A model generated the notes under the pieces. The model made no database searches and was not told the origin of the DNA. It saw only the letters and a list, made by a program, of their open reading frames with translations. A stretch of 64,000 bases of DNA from Numida meleagris (Eukaryota > Chordata > Aves > Galliformes > Numididae): contig NC_034415.1 in the NCBI RefSeq assembly GCF_002078875.1, forward strand, positions 14,925,778 through 14,989,777, given 5' to 3'. The position numbers were made by a program, and so were the translations under genes. Shown one piece after another: positions 13,863 through 26,117 of the stretch (position 1 is the stretch's first letter; each line of letters starts with the position of its first letter).

Positions 13863-16261
13863 AAGAGCAGAATTCACACAATGATTGTCACAAATGCCAC
13901 AGAATAAGCAAATCTGGACTCAACTGCCAACCTTATGGCCAGATTGTCAGAAGATCTGAATCAGGAGAATAATTTAAATGTCAAATCGAGGCACAGCAAA
14001 AGCAAGTTCCTGTGTTACTCAGAGATAAGATGACCTAAGGGTAAAGAGAAGAGCTAGCTGAAAAAAAGCTCTGTTTTTCAGAGCTTTGTGGAACTTTCCC
14101 AAATTTGCCAAATAATCTGGATACGTAAATTTTTTCTCAAGTGAAAGCACAGCAGTGGTACAAGAGAGTTCTCCAAAACGGCTTTGGGTCTTGCCCAGAT
14201 ATATTTGCTTTTAAAGATATTTGCTATTGCAAGAAGTCATTTGTTAGCTTTTGGTCAGTGCTTCAAAATCCTTGGGAACAAAAAGGTCTGAATGCCAATT
14301 ACTGTTAAACAAAATATTTTACATGGAACTGCTGACATATAATGACACTGGTATTATTTTGGACTATTGCATCACTTTTCATAAAGCACGCCCTAGAAGC
14401 ACAGAGACTAAAGAGAAATGCACATATTTATAATAATTACCAGTTTCAGCAGCTATCATTGTGTTGATATTCATTGCTTCGGGATGATTTTGCCTGAATG
14501 AAGACTGCAGAATAACATCCATATTGAGAATATTATATGAACTGAAAGAGAAAGTCCAGGTTAGGAGCTGTCATTCTGAAACTCATTTTCCCCACCATGA
14601 AGATGAACTCTTATTACCTGTGAATATGGAATTCAAATACTATTTTCAAGTTTTAAATGTAGGTAGCACTTTACATTATGTGTCAGCATGGTACCAATTA
14701 CAGCATAACTCTACTATTATGAATCTGTTGAGAGATAGGACTGAGCCAAGATGTTTCAAAGTATCCCAAACTTCAAGTAGAGTTCAAGAAGATTTCAATT
14801 TCCTTCTCTTATACAAGCCCATATTTAGTGTATTGGGACACTTGGTTCTTTGGATATAAGAATGTTATGTTTTTAGTAACAAACACCTTGCACTTCTTTT
14901 TTAATTTCTCCTCCACTTCATGGGTGAAAATGAAGGCAACTGAGAGATTATTCTGACACTGGTACATTAAGGAACTGCTCCCTTCCTCCTGCAGAAAGCA
15001 CTGGACTTTGCCTGTACAGCAATACCATATCACATTTGAGCTGCTATTTTGCTGTGAAAACATAACAAATACATCTAAGCTTTGAACAATACAACTTATG
15101 CTGTTCTTGAAAAAAGGAAATCAATGAACTATGTTTAAATAACAAAATGAAATTAATTCTCCTGTGGAATATTTCAGCTAGATAAGGAAGCTTGGAGTCT
15201 GTTTGCTGGAATGCGTTTTTAACCAGAATGCTAAACCCCGGCATACAGGAAATATTACCTATGCAAGTATTGGTTAATTAAATGCACTAGTCTTATTTTC
15301 CTCGTGGTGAATGGAGCTTATATACTGATACCTGCCATTAACACTAAATTGTGTTTACACATGTAAAACTCCTCTGGCATTGAAGGGGAGAAGGAATCTT
15401 TCAGAGTTTTGTGCATAATGGATCTGCAACAAGATTAGCATTTCATGAAAAAATAGAAAAATCAGAATTATAATGCAATTTCTATTTTGTATGTCCAATT
15501 TTGGTAGTGCATTGTATGATCCAGCACACAGATCATCTTTATTGCGCGTCTATTAGAAAGTCACATAAAAAAAAATCTCTCATTTATCTACAGAATCAAC
15601 TACTCGCCCACCACTTATGTCCTCTGTGACATTATGAAAAGAAAAGCAGCTTTTAGTACAGTGGTAATAGGTTAATTTTATGGTTTCTTAAAATTCTGGG
15701 ATTTATTTTTAGTAAACAATAACTGTAATAAATACAATAACTTCTCTACTATTAAATGTTTCTTTTTCTATGCATGCTATGTGACACACTTATACACAAA
15801 CATTTTCTCTGCCGGTACAAAAATAAGTAACTCTTGCCTGTTCTATTCCAATAAACATTCATATGGAAAAAGCTATAAGCCTAGGTTATTAAGCATGCAC
15901 ATTGCAGACTGTGTACAGTACACTAAGTAAATATACACCTATTCAGGGCATCAAGCAATTTTACCTCCCTGTCTGCTTATTTCATTCCTAATGCTTTCGA
16001 GGATGACCAATATACACAGAGCTCCACTTCTTTTTTAGGTGTACTCCACACTAAACCTGGCTGCATATGAATCATCCAGAGTTCTGCCACCACACCACAG
16101 AACAAGGACTGCAACTTGTTTATTTTGTAACAAGAAGCAGAAGATCTCACCTAACCCAAGATTTTTCTGTGAATTTGACTGTTATAATTAGGAACAGAGC
16201 AAGGAATAGCCCTTCTAACTCCCATGAAAATCTTCAGGCAAGGCCTGTGCATAGCGGTGTT

Positions 16262-16293
16262 AAAAAAAAGAAAAGAAAGAAAAAGAAAAGGGG
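16262..16293 (+). repeat. Purine-only tract (A/G)
   Basis: A mirror-like run of A and G only (A8 G A4 G A3 G A5 G A4 G4). It is a homopurine tract able to adopt non-B structure; no gene association is visible. Confidence 0.8.
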
Positions 16294-16574
16294 CAAGAAA
16301 TCATTCACATGTGAAGACAAGTGGGAAAATGAGTTTAGCAGGCCCACCCACAAATGGTAAGGCATCGCCTTCCCCTTCTTTTCAGGATTCTGTATCTCAA
16401 TCCCATGGCTTTAAAATGTGAAGCAAAACCTATTAACATAGGCTCTATGTTTCCAATGGAATAGAAGCTATAATACCAGCAGGAAATCAAATTCAGAGAG
16501 TCACAATTTTGGGCTGCTCAATATTCTGAGCCTAAATTTTGCAATAATCTTTCTTTTTTTTTTCTTTCTCAGTG

Positions 16575-16760
16575 AGTAAATGCACATTGAGAGCAACTAG
16601 GAAAAGTTCAGTTCTGCAGCCAGGCATTCATGCAAATCAGTATTTTCAGTCAGGAACAAAACAAACAATGACAACTTATAAATTAATTAGTTCATCCAAC
16701 ACATTGAGTTGGCAGGAAGAAGTTGCATATTCATTAATCCATACTCATATTCCTTAACTC
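16575..16760. promoter_or_regulatory. Possible conserved non-coding element with POU/SOX/homeodomain motifs
   Basis: The patch contains a perfect POU octamer (ATGCAAAT, 16630-16637), a SOX-type AACAATG (16664-16670) and a homeodomain-type AATTAATTAG (16681-16690) within 60 bases, in non-repetitive sequence. This composition is typical of vertebrate developmental enhancers. Motif matching alone is weak evidence, and conservation could not be tested here. Confidence 0.25.
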
Positions 16761-17137
16761 CTATAACTAGGAATTCTGTTCAACTGTTCCTTCACAGAAT
16801 ATATTTTAAAACCTTTTTAAGTCCAGCCTTTTAAATTGTGCTTCTTTCTATGTTTTTGGTGCTTTGATCTTACAAAATTAAACACCAAATAGGGGTCATA
16901 AATAATTACATTTTTGAATCCAGATGTTGTTATACAATTTATCTTAAAGAAAAAAAAATGTTTTCCCAATGGATCAAACAAAATAGCATGGAAGTTGAAA
17001 GAGAAAAATAACATCCTCCCTAGGGTTGAGCAATGTGGTTCATATTTCCTTTTTCCAGGTTTTTGCCTATGGGAGCATCTGTCAAGGCTGAGTCAGCACC
17101 TTTCCAGAAAAAGCTCATAAACATGTTAGAAGACATT

Positions 17138-17400
17138 CCATTTTGTCATCTACCTCGGCACACTGGATTAGTATGCAAATAAGACACAAGAGCAGACCAC
17201 AGCAGCAGTGCTAATGCTCTAAGTGATCTTTCAGTGTAATTAGAATTTGTTTCATCACACTAATTTGACATGGCAAATTAGTGAAGCTAAAATAAAGGGG
17301 CTTAGTACAGCCAGGGTGCTGGTATGTACACAGAAACTTGCCAGTAAGTCCATTTGCAAATGGGAGTTGTGTAACATTACATAGAAGTGACAATTAGCAA
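17138..17400. promoter_or_regulatory. Possible conserved non-coding element
   Basis: Unique sequence with an octamer (ATGCAAAT, 17173-17180) and several homeodomain-type cores (GTAATTAGAA, CAAATTAGTG, CTAATTTGAC) within about 130 bases. No repeat or frame explains it. Inferred only from motif density. Confidence 0.22.
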
Positions 17401-18753
17401 AAGCTCTAGAAAATACTATTTTTTCAATTTTAATCTGGTAATTTAATACGTTATATTTTCTGCTACTGTGATATAATAATGATTTTAAAATCTCTGTCTT
17501 TATGCTGTTCAGAAATCTTCCAAGACTTCGGATAGGCTATGTGGTACCACAATTATACAAGTTTAGTCAAGTCTGGCCAGTGGTGCACGACAAAATGCTG
17601 TGTTGTCACTTGGGAATTCAAAGGGCAGCTTCCTGATTTCTGTCTCAACAATTGTGTGAGCTGAAAGCCATTCCACAGCAACAGCAAAAACACTGGGCTG
17701 AGGACAGCGGTTGGATTCTGTTCTGCACCCTCCTGCCTCAGGCCGTGCAAACTCAAGAGGGTTCCTGAGCCTGAAATTAAAACCTATTCTCTATTGCTAC
17801 AGAGCAAAGATTTCAAGGGTGCCAGGAGCCTGGAAGAGGTCTGAGGAAGGCCTGGTTAACAGAGGGCTCATCCAGCTTATAGAGAAGTCAAATCTTTAAC
17901 TTACTGATTAAAAATGAAGGCTTCAGACTATTCTTAATTTTCTTGAAATATGTATCCTTAGTATTAAACAAGTTACCACCTGAGCTTTGATGCAACACAC
18001 TGTTCATTTGGACCTGCTGAGATCATCAACCAATAGACAACATCTGGCTAGAGATGTGATAACAAACCTCCCTCAGCTGAATCACAAGCCCCACACAACA
18101 TCCCCTTGAGATGCAGATTCCTTTTGCATCTCTCACTCCCTGAGGGAAAAAGGCTGTATAAGCCAAAGAGCTGCTGCCCTGAAATGCAGTCCACAGATAG
18201 AAGATACAATTTTTACTGTGTTCCTTTGTGTTGTATCTGATTCAGAATAATGACTGAGAGTATAATAACAGTAGTTGTTCATAAAATTTGCTTCATATAA
18301 TGAAATGCTAGGATGGAGCTTATTACCCATAATTTTTAGGTGTAGTGGAAAGGAGAAAGATATCTCGAAATACACATTTAATCTCATTATCTGATCACTG
18401 ATAGAATAATGACCTATACTTTCAGTTATATACTTTGCATTGCTTGTATAATTTGACAAAGTCTCGAAAAGAATTTATGTTACCTCTAAGAAATGCCAAA
18501 GAAGCCTCATGATACTCAAAAATAAAGCAAGTCCTAGGCAGTGTGGGAATCCTCACTATGGAGCCTGAAAAGCATTCAGAAAGGAACAAGCAGGACAGCG
18601 AGCTACATAAGCTGCCCTTCAAAAAAAGGAGACATCTGTCAGTATCATCAAATTTTGCATATCTTAAAGTGGTAACATCCAAAGTATGAAATAGACTAGA
18701 TGTTATCTCAAGTCAGCAAAGGCAACACCAGAGACCTTTTCTTTCCCTTTCAG

Positions 18754-18845
18754 ATAAAGATGTCCTGTCTCTGGGAAGAATACGTGACAAGAATATCAAA
18801 TCTTTCCAAATTCGGACTTTTTTGGGCACCAGTAAAAAGTTGCCT
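18754..18845 (+). other. Candidate coding exon, forward strand (92 nt)
   Basis: A near-ideal 3' splice site (CTTTTCTTTCCCTTTCAG) ends at 18753 and a good donor (CCT|GTAAGTAC) begins at 18846. The frame entered with two bases is open for 30 codons and exits in phase 0. Its reading begins KDVLSLGRIRDKNIKSFQIR and continues TFLGTSKKLP. I do not recognise the protein. It is the best forward-strand exon signal in the window, and its exit phase fits the candidate at 22846-22998. Against it: there is no family match, no identified partner exons, and decoy exons are frequent in introns. Confidence 0.25.
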
Positions 18846-19455
18846 GTAAGTACACTCCAGGAAGAACATAATGGAATTCCTCCTCTTAGAATTACCTTTG
18901 GGGGCCTTTTTTTTTTCCCTGAGACTTGGGTTTCATGCCCCATAAATCTGAAAATCATTGGGGAGTTCCCTAGAATCTGCACAGTAGAATTGAGTCCCTG
19001 AGGAACAGCCAAGCAAAACAGCATTGAGAAAGAAAGATGGTTTTGCATTCACTCATACTCAGAATCCTTCTTGACTTTAAATGTAGGCAACCTATTATTT
19101 TCATAAGGATTTTCCAAGCCTATTTTTAATTTTTTGTTTGCCTCTTCTCCTTTTAGGAATCACTTGCTAAGCAGAGCCAAGAAGATTAGCATTATGATTT
19201 TTATCCCCAGAGATGCATGGCCACACACAGACACACAGACATTTATGATAAAAACAAGCTAACATTACTTGCTTCTCTGCTTCTGAAAGCCATCAGATGT
19301 TGCTCACATTTCAAAGCTCAAAAAGTTAACACTAATGCCTGTTTTGTAGATTTTTAAAGAAAATCTAAATGCAATATACCTAGAAGTTGGGGGGAGATGA
19401 TGGGAAAACATAATATTCGTCATAATGTGTGCCAGGACAATGCCTTTTATTTTAC

Positions 19456-19468
19456 TTTTTTTTTTTTT
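19456..19468 (+). repeat. Poly-T run, T13
   Basis: Uninterrupted T13 in a T-rich context. Simple homopolymer. Confidence 0.8.
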
Positions 19469-19559
19469 AAGGTAGAAGAAAGGGCCATACCATAGGGAAT
19501 ATTTCATGACTAGTGGGAGGGTTAAATAAACAAATGATAATAACACCAATCAGACCTCT

Positions 19560-20020
19560 TTGCTTAAAGCCTGCAGAGTCAATCTGCTCCTGACTGTGGA
19601 GCTACCAACCAGCAAAGGCAAACTAATTAGACACAGTCAAACACTTAGGCAATCACACCTTGTGAATGTAAGCGTCTTCCTGTCATTTGGCAAGTCTCTC
19701 AGCTGCCTCTGAGCGTGAGACAACAAATCCCCTGCAAACAAGTTCCTCACTCTCCCTGTTAGTGAGATCTAACAGAGCACAATGCTGGAGGTGAAAGGTG
19801 GCAGTCTAGTCAGGTAATGACATCGTCTTGAACAGCCCACATTAAAATAGTGGCACTTGTTTAGACTAGCCTATTTGCACCCACCTGCAGAGGGCCTTTT
19901 TAATGTAATTATTAGCCTCTGCAGCCCTGCTTAGGATTTGAAAATATCATTCATTTTCATCTTGCTTCAACTACCGCTGCTATCTCCTATTCAATCCCAG
20001 TCACCTCATCTCCGCACAAG
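19560..20020. promoter_or_regulatory. Possible conserved non-coding element
   Basis: A moderately GC-richer, repeat-free patch with CTAATTAG, TAATTATTAG and E-box/zinc-finger-like CACCTGCAGAG motifs. It ends in the donor-like CACAA|GTAAGTG at 20021, preceded by an open stretch from a weak acceptor near 19934. The composition resembles enhancer-type conserved DNA, but nothing here proves it. Confidence 0.2.
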
Positions 20021-20092
20021 TAAGTGTAGAAACAGAAGCAGACGAGAAGAGTTGAATTAACAAGAAACAAGTTGGCAGGTGAGCTGTGACAC

Positions 20093-20116
20093 AATAATAA
20101 TAATAAAAAAAAAAAA
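20093..20116 (+). repeat. (AAT)n microsatellite running into poly-A
   Basis: About four AAT units followed directly by a run of A bases. Simple repeat. Confidence 0.8.
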
Positions 20117-22845
20117 GCTAAAAGATTTGACAATATATTCTAATCACTGCCTGACTGTAGCAGAGCTGTAGGCACTGAAATAGCTTTCTGGGGAAAAGAG
20201 AAAAGACAGCAGGAGAATGTCTAAATCCTCTTGTGTGAAACCCAAGGGCAGGAACCAATCCGTTTGAGCCTTAGAACAAGTATGTAATTACGATCTTTCA
20301 AAATTCTCTCACTTTGTCAGGATTAAACTATCTGCTATTGACAAAATATGATAAGAAGAACAATCCTAAGGAGAGAGATTCATAACTACCACCCAGATCT
20401 AACTTGAGAGACCTAGACATAACTGAATGCAGAAGACAGAAGCCAGTACAAAGGAACTGTGCAGCCACAGACCAATGCTTCTGTCTGATTTCCTAATGAG
20501 AATCCACACTGCATTGGAGAGGTGAAGTGAGTTATTTTACCTCCATACCTTTTCATGTTCAAAAATTCTACAAGAAATGTCCAGCATAAGCTATCTCAGA
20601 GTGTAAGCACAGCATTAGCTAGATGAGTGGGGCAGGATGCATTTGAGAAGTACTTTATTAGCATGTGGCCAGTGGAAGCCAAAAAAGATGGAGAAAAAAG
20701 AGGGACTGGTCAAAGCACAAAAGCTGTGCCATCCATTTCCTGGAGGAGCACAGACCATTCCAGTTAAGTCTACTACTCCGGGGACGTTTTAAGACAACAA
20801 AAACTGGATTAAAGATAAACAGACAAAGAAAAAGAAAAAACATTTCTTCACTTGTAAAGAGATTGATTTCTTCCTCTTCTAAGGAGAGGTCAACAATGAA
20901 TAAATGATCTAGTTGTTGCCTTGTCTAGCAAGGGTCTTTCCAGAGAAAGGACGTCTTATTCACAAGATAAGCAATTTTCTCCGATAACAAGAAGGTTCTT
21001 AAACATCTTGAGTAGAAGATTTGCTCAGTGTGGTTTTGCCTCTTGGTATGGTTATTTTGGGTTGTATTTATCTTGTAAATATTAGTATCACAAATTGTAT
21101 CAGTGAAGATAACTTCTCTTTGTGCTGACAAAGCATCAGTTCATTTCTCCCAGCAAACAGCAGTTTCACAGGTGACTGTTATATTGCAAGTAACCATCTT
21201 TATTAGTACCACTGCCCAGCTACCAGTTCTGAAGGAGAATCAAATTATCTTCCAAGCATTGCTGATACCTATTTTGTTTGTTTGTCAGTTTTTTCCTCCA
21301 TCTGGCTATGATGGATGAGGGTCCTTTAACTATTCTTGTTCTGTAAACTGATATTATGCATCTGACCTAAAATGACAGCTGGAATCAGGGCCACACTTAA
21401 AGACGATCTTGCCTAACACAAAAATATAAGCGAGTTCTGGAGGGTGCCAGCCCTGGGTCAGTCTCAGCTTATTTGTCAATCTGCCAGTTCACTGCTCCTC
21501 AGCACTCTCCTTCCCTGACTAGCAGAAGGCACTGCTTTCAGGGGTAGTAAATGCAGCATGTTGAGAGACAAGCAGTTGGCAGGAGTCCTTATGACAGGAG
21601 TGGCAAAAGCAAGACAGGTAGCCAGATGGATCTGGTGCAGCCCAAGGCAAGCACTGCAGCAAAGGGGTGAATCAAAATCAAAGGGTTACTGTACCCTGAT
21701 GGGGAATCTCTGATTGCAGTGACACTGTATAGGGAAACAACATACACTGCAACCTCTTATCTGTGCTCTGGTGCGACTGCAGTATCTTGTGCAATGACAT
21801 TCTAAGTCATTTTATATTGTTATTATTATTGCTACTCACGTCACTTTGATCAGTCCATCCTCTCTTTTCCACTTGGTCTTGCTTTGAGACTTCAGGGGTT
21901 TATTGGTATTCACTGATCCTCCAGGCTCTGTATTAATTTGCTTTTAAACATTTGTACTGCATTCATTGGAAATGAAGACCTATACAGACTAAATTAATCA
22001 ATTAGAGAAGAAGCTGTTTTTGCAGACAAAAGTAGGATCTTTCAACTGTCTAGCTGATCTAAGTGAGAAAAATGGGCAAGATCTCCAGCCATCAAATCCT
22101 TAGTTTACCTATGATACCCCGAAACGCCATGAATACTGTTACTACAACACGCCTATTAAAAAAGAACATTGTAAATGAACTTGTGGAATTCAGTTTGAAA
22201 TGCTCAACAGCAAAAGGCTGAAAATAATTCATTTGGCCTGGATAAATTATTCAGTGCTATTGCACCATTAATACTTGTTTACTTATAGTTATTTATACCC
22301 ATGCAAACACAAACACACCCACTCAACACACTGTTACTTAGCTAAATATTTTAATTGGATAAAATATTAAGTAACAAATGCAATATTACTTGTATAGAAC
22401 ATGACCTTATTTTCCAAGCAAAGGTGACAGGATACTGAGGCATCAGTCCGTGTGTGAATCTCTTTAATAACAAGCAATGTCGTGAAAAGCAGCTGCCTCA
22501 CAGCTCTGGAACAGCCTTCACTCACACAAGCCTAAATTAGGATTTGACTGACCCCTATACCTGTAACTACTTTCCTCTTGACATTACATCTTGTTTAATA
22601 GCACATTTCATACTTGCACCCCAACGTCCTCACTTACAGGTTTATCTATCTAGAGAACAGGCCAAGGGGCACCTGCCCTTTTGGAAAACCAGTGGCAAAA
22701 GCATTAAAAGTACAATTATCTGTGAACCTGTTGAGACACCATCCATCCCTTTGGCCATACATTTAAAATAGGAATACTTGGGGAAATGAAAGAACCAGGA
22801 TTTTCCACAGCTGTTCACCTGATCTCTTCCCCTATTTCCCTGCAG

Positions 22846-22998
22846 CTAGCAGACCTGAATAAAGACAGAAGGGAAGTTCTTGGAGCAACTTACTCTCTTG
22901 GTAGAAGACAGGAGTGTCCTGGACTTGCTACCAGCCCTCTGGATGCCCAAACAACAAAACTGGGTTCCTTTCATTTTCTTTCAAATTGTGCTTTAAAG
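22846..22998 (+). other. Candidate coding exon, forward strand (153 nt, phase 0-0)
   Basis: The acceptor CCCCTATTTCCCTGCAG ends at 22845 and the donor TTTAAAG|GTAACTG begins at 22999. The 51 codons between are fully open in phase 0-0, starting LADLNKDRREVLGATYSLGR. A length divisible by three with clean splice sites is what a real internal exon looks like. No known domain is recognised. An open frame of this size is also expected by chance in a window this long. Confidence 0.2.
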
Positions 22999-24025
22999 GT
23001 AACTGTCCAATAATGGGAACGTTTCCACAGTAAGGAGCAACCAAGGAAATGGCTCAAAAAGGACCTGAGGCAAATTAAAGCCCAATTTAACTTTTGCTCA
23101 ATAACTTCACTTTATTTGGATGAATCATTTATGTGGTGAAAAACTTCTGCTTCCTACACTAGAAAACTCAATTAATAGCCAAATTGCTTAGAGAATAGGG
23201 GAGGGGAGCATGGAGGAGAAATTCCAATAACTGAGTTAAGGAGCAGAAGCACAAGACTTTTGACACAGAACATTAGAAATATTGAAAAGGAAACAGGAAG
23301 AGTTTCCATAGCAGAAGGAAAGTTTGTACCGGGTGGTCAGCAAATGACAAACAATAACAGATACTGTTAGGTACTGTCAGGAATGACTTATTCCAAGCTG
23401 TGCCCCTGCAGGTGGGCCCAAAGAGCACACCAAAGTCTTCATGGGAAGTCTGTAGTGGAGCTGGGATGTGATCAGCAGTGCCCCAGCTGCCCACCAGTCC
23501 TGTGATCACCCTCACTGCCTCCCTAGATAAATCAGAAAGAGGCTTTGCCTGCCTGCTCCTTGGATTATGGAAAGAACATTTTACCTTGGCTTGCAGATGC
23601 ACTTCCCTGATTGATGTGTGCTGTTAACATAAGGACCCTTTGTGACTGGACTTGCCTTCTTAGGGAGTTGCCCTCACTCTGCTCTCTAGGTAGAAGGAAT
23701 CAACAATATTCAGAGCAGCAGCACAAATAAAATATCACAGCTTTGTCTTTATCACCAGGAAATGGGAAAATACAGAAAAAACTCTCGCTTTTTCATATCA
23801 CCCATTGCTTTTCTTCTGGAGCTGTAATTATACAAATCTCTTTTTTAAATACTCAGGAAAATAAGTCATGTTTATCACAGTATCAGATACCACTTTTCCA
23901 CAGTTAGGAAAAATCTAATCTATCAAGTTGTAGGGCAGGAGCAGCATCTGAAATATAGGGAGTGAGCCATTTTATTTACAGCTAATTTAAATTCAGTAGG
24001 AAAAAAAACCAAGTCAGCAACTATC

Positions 24026-24038
24026 TTTTTTTTTTTTT
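24026..24038 (+). repeat. Poly-T run ending in CTAG
   Basis: T13 followed by CTAG. It could serve as a 3' splice-site pyrimidine tract, but no open exon with a donor follows nearby. Confidence 0.75.
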
Positions 24039-24229
24039 CTAGCTCCCTTGTTTTCTTCTTAATTGCAAAGGAAGGAATATTAGGTTCAAGTAGTAGCCAC
24101 AGGAAAAGGGATAGTGAATAGCTGCAGCTGAATGATAGCTTGATTGATGTGGTCTCTCAGGTTTTATCACATTTGAATAGGTTTAACCCTTCAAAAACTG
24201 GTCACTTGTCATCTTTGGTAGGATAACTA

Positions 24230-24560
24230 CTTTGTTAGAAAAAAAATGCACTGGTGCATATGGTGTACCATTAATAAGTCTCACACCCCATAATAGGAAC
24301 ATTTGTACACAAATGTGTTTTTTGGGATTGAGCCAAGAGCATAACACCCTAGTGAATCACAATGCACAGCTAATGAGTTATTTTTGGTAAATTTGGCACT
24401 TGGAGTTAATAGAACCAATTTGTCCCCCAAAAGCTAAATCACTTATCACTTCTCTGGAGGTGCTAAGTGGATCTAGAACTTCAGGATGCTGTCAATAAAA
24501 ATTTATCAAAGCTGCCTAGTAATTTGCGTTCCTTTCTACTATTGTTTAGAACAAAGGTAA
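24230..24560. promoter_or_regulatory. Possible conserved non-coding element with a palindrome
   Basis: Repeat-free sequence with an 8-bp-arm inverted repeat (ACATTTGT, AC, ACAAATGT; 24299-24316), homeodomain-type CAGCTAATGAG, CCATTAATAAG and TCAATAAAAATTTATC motifs. The density of palindromic and AT-core sites suggests a regulatory element; conservation was not testable. Confidence 0.22.
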
Positions 24561-25303
24561 AATGCAATGACAGGCGAGCAAGAGTTTGTTACAGGAAGCA
24601 GTAGTGCAATTTAACTGTGCTTCAGGGCTGATGCTTGCTGTCTCAGGCAGGTGAACACAAAGAAAATAGACTATTATTATTGGTATACATCCAATTAAGC
24701 CAACTAGACCCGAAGTGCAAAGCTCTAAAAAAAACCATTGAATTCCCTATGTCCTAAGCATTTGGAGATGGGGAGCTTTGGTTAAGCCCGCTACGGACTA
24801 CTTATAAATTCAGATGTGGAATTAAATTTCACATCCCTTTGAAACAGAAAGGTATCCAATTCAAATTGAAATTGAAGGGGAGGCTGGGAGGTTAATATGA
24901 GGTTTTGGTTTGGAAACATCTCTGGTGACAGAAAAAAAGTCAAATAATTTTCCATTTAAAGAGCATTTCTCCAACTCAGAAAGTCATAGCCACAGACACC
25001 GGCTGTATTTCCTGTGGGAAATTCGCCTTAACTCCTCCCTTTCAGGTGTAAGTTGTCATTAATGTCCTTCCTATGTTGAGCAAAGGAGCTGCATATGGAT
25101 GTGCAAAAGATATCCACTGAAGTTTCCACTTTAATATCCAATGAAAAATGTATTTGGTAGGGAACTCTAGTTTTGAGTGTATAGCAATTGTCTGCATTAA
25201 CCAACCAGTCTAAGTGGAGTGCACTGAATAGGATATGAGAGTAAAGCAAAAGTTAGAGCTATGCCAAACTACCTGAGTGTAATGTGGATAGCAGTGAACT
25301 GTG

Positions 25304-25372
25304 ACTCATGTCATGTTGTGTTATGTAGCATCAAATCACTGTACAGTGTGACATAACGTAAGCAACATGAGT
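25304..25372 (+). repeat. Imperfect inverted repeat / hairpin with central palindrome
   Basis: Outer arms ACTCATGT (25304-25311) and ACATGAGT (25365-25372) pair over 8 bp. Inner arms GTTATGT (25320-25326) and ACATAAC (25351-25357) pair over 7 bp. A perfect 12-bp palindrome CACTGTACAGTG (25337-25348) sits in the loop. It could be a remnant of a palindromic DNA transposon, a dyad regulatory site or chance. The internal loops are large for a microRNA precursor. Confidence 0.45.
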
Positions 25373-25404
25373 GGCGTGAATGTGACACAGCACAGCCTTT
25401 TTTC

Positions 25405-25434
25405 CTCTCTCTCTCTCTTTTCTTTTTTTTTTTT
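25405..25434 (+). repeat. Pyrimidine tract (CT)n-Tn
   Basis: A CT dinucleotide run followed by T-rich sequence, about 30 bases of pure pyrimidine. Simple repeat; splice-acceptor-like, but no convincing exon follows. Confidence 0.8.
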
Positions 25435-26043
25435 AAAGAGCATTTTACTTTTAATCAGATAGCTGCTGTCAATTCAGATAACAGCTGCCTGACCCAAATT
25501 TTCAGCTGACTGAAGTGGACGAATACTGAAGTGTGGACTTTCTATTACGAAAAGTTAACATTCCAGACTAGCATCTCTGTGCTAAAAATACTCCTGCCTC
25601 ATTCTCTTCCACCTACCCTTTTCTTCCTCCCCTAACACTAGCTATGTTTTCTTCTTGATATTGAATCAATAATTTCATTTCTATATTACAAACCTTGAAA
25701 CAATACAGGCAAAAAAAGTATACTAGAATTTTACTTACTGATGTTTAATTATTGATGTAGGCTTCTTTAAACATATTTGGCTCTCTGAAACAGCTCTTTA
25801 GAACTGTGTTCCATTTCTTATTGCTTACCTATTCTGTTTGTTCTCTGCCTCCCTGATCCCTTTCGATTTTCTGCAGGTTAGCAAGTGCTGCATTGTCTGC
25901 TTTTGAAATGTGTCTTTAGGCATGCTTTTGTTTGACAAGGAATGCCAAGGCTGAGCTGACAAAGTCTGTTTGAAAATCTTTTTCCAGGTATACAAGATCA
26001 GTAAGTCTGTTCAATGTATTCTGTGATTAGTATTTTTCTTCAG

Positions 26044-26117
26044 ATATTTATATCAACATTTCAGGTTCAGTGAAAGATGTTTTCTGAGCACACCTGTCAG
26101 TGGGAAACCTACTAAAG
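26044..26117 (+). other. Candidate exon, forward strand (74 nt), low confidence
   Basis: The acceptor TAGTATTTTTCTTCAG ends at 26043, an alternative acceptor ends at 26064 and the donor AAAG|GTAAGTAAC begins at 26118. One frame is open across the stretch, ending in FLSTPVSGKPTK. Further acceptor-like sites lie at about 25875, 25988 and 26249, so this is a local cluster of splice-like signals. It could be a non-coding RNA exon, a coding exon or chance. Confidence 0.14.

Larger units (their letters stand above)
10278..18753. other. Unique non-coding DNA, start of a ~20-kb region with no recognised transposon
   Basis: No transposon is recognised from the CR1 end at 10277 to the next at 30237. 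This part holds A/T homopolymers, one weak reverse-strand exon candidate (13414-13480) and two motif-rich patches at 16575-16760 and 17138-17400. A donor-like GTAAGTGTG lies near 12821 after a 31-base open stretch, but its acceptor is weak. Nothing else is supported. Confidence 0.55.

Noticed and set aside
25304..25372. MicroRNA precursor
   Set aside because: Stems of 8 and 7 bp separated by internal loops of 8 and about 7 bases are too broken for a typical precursor. Kept only as an inverted repeat.
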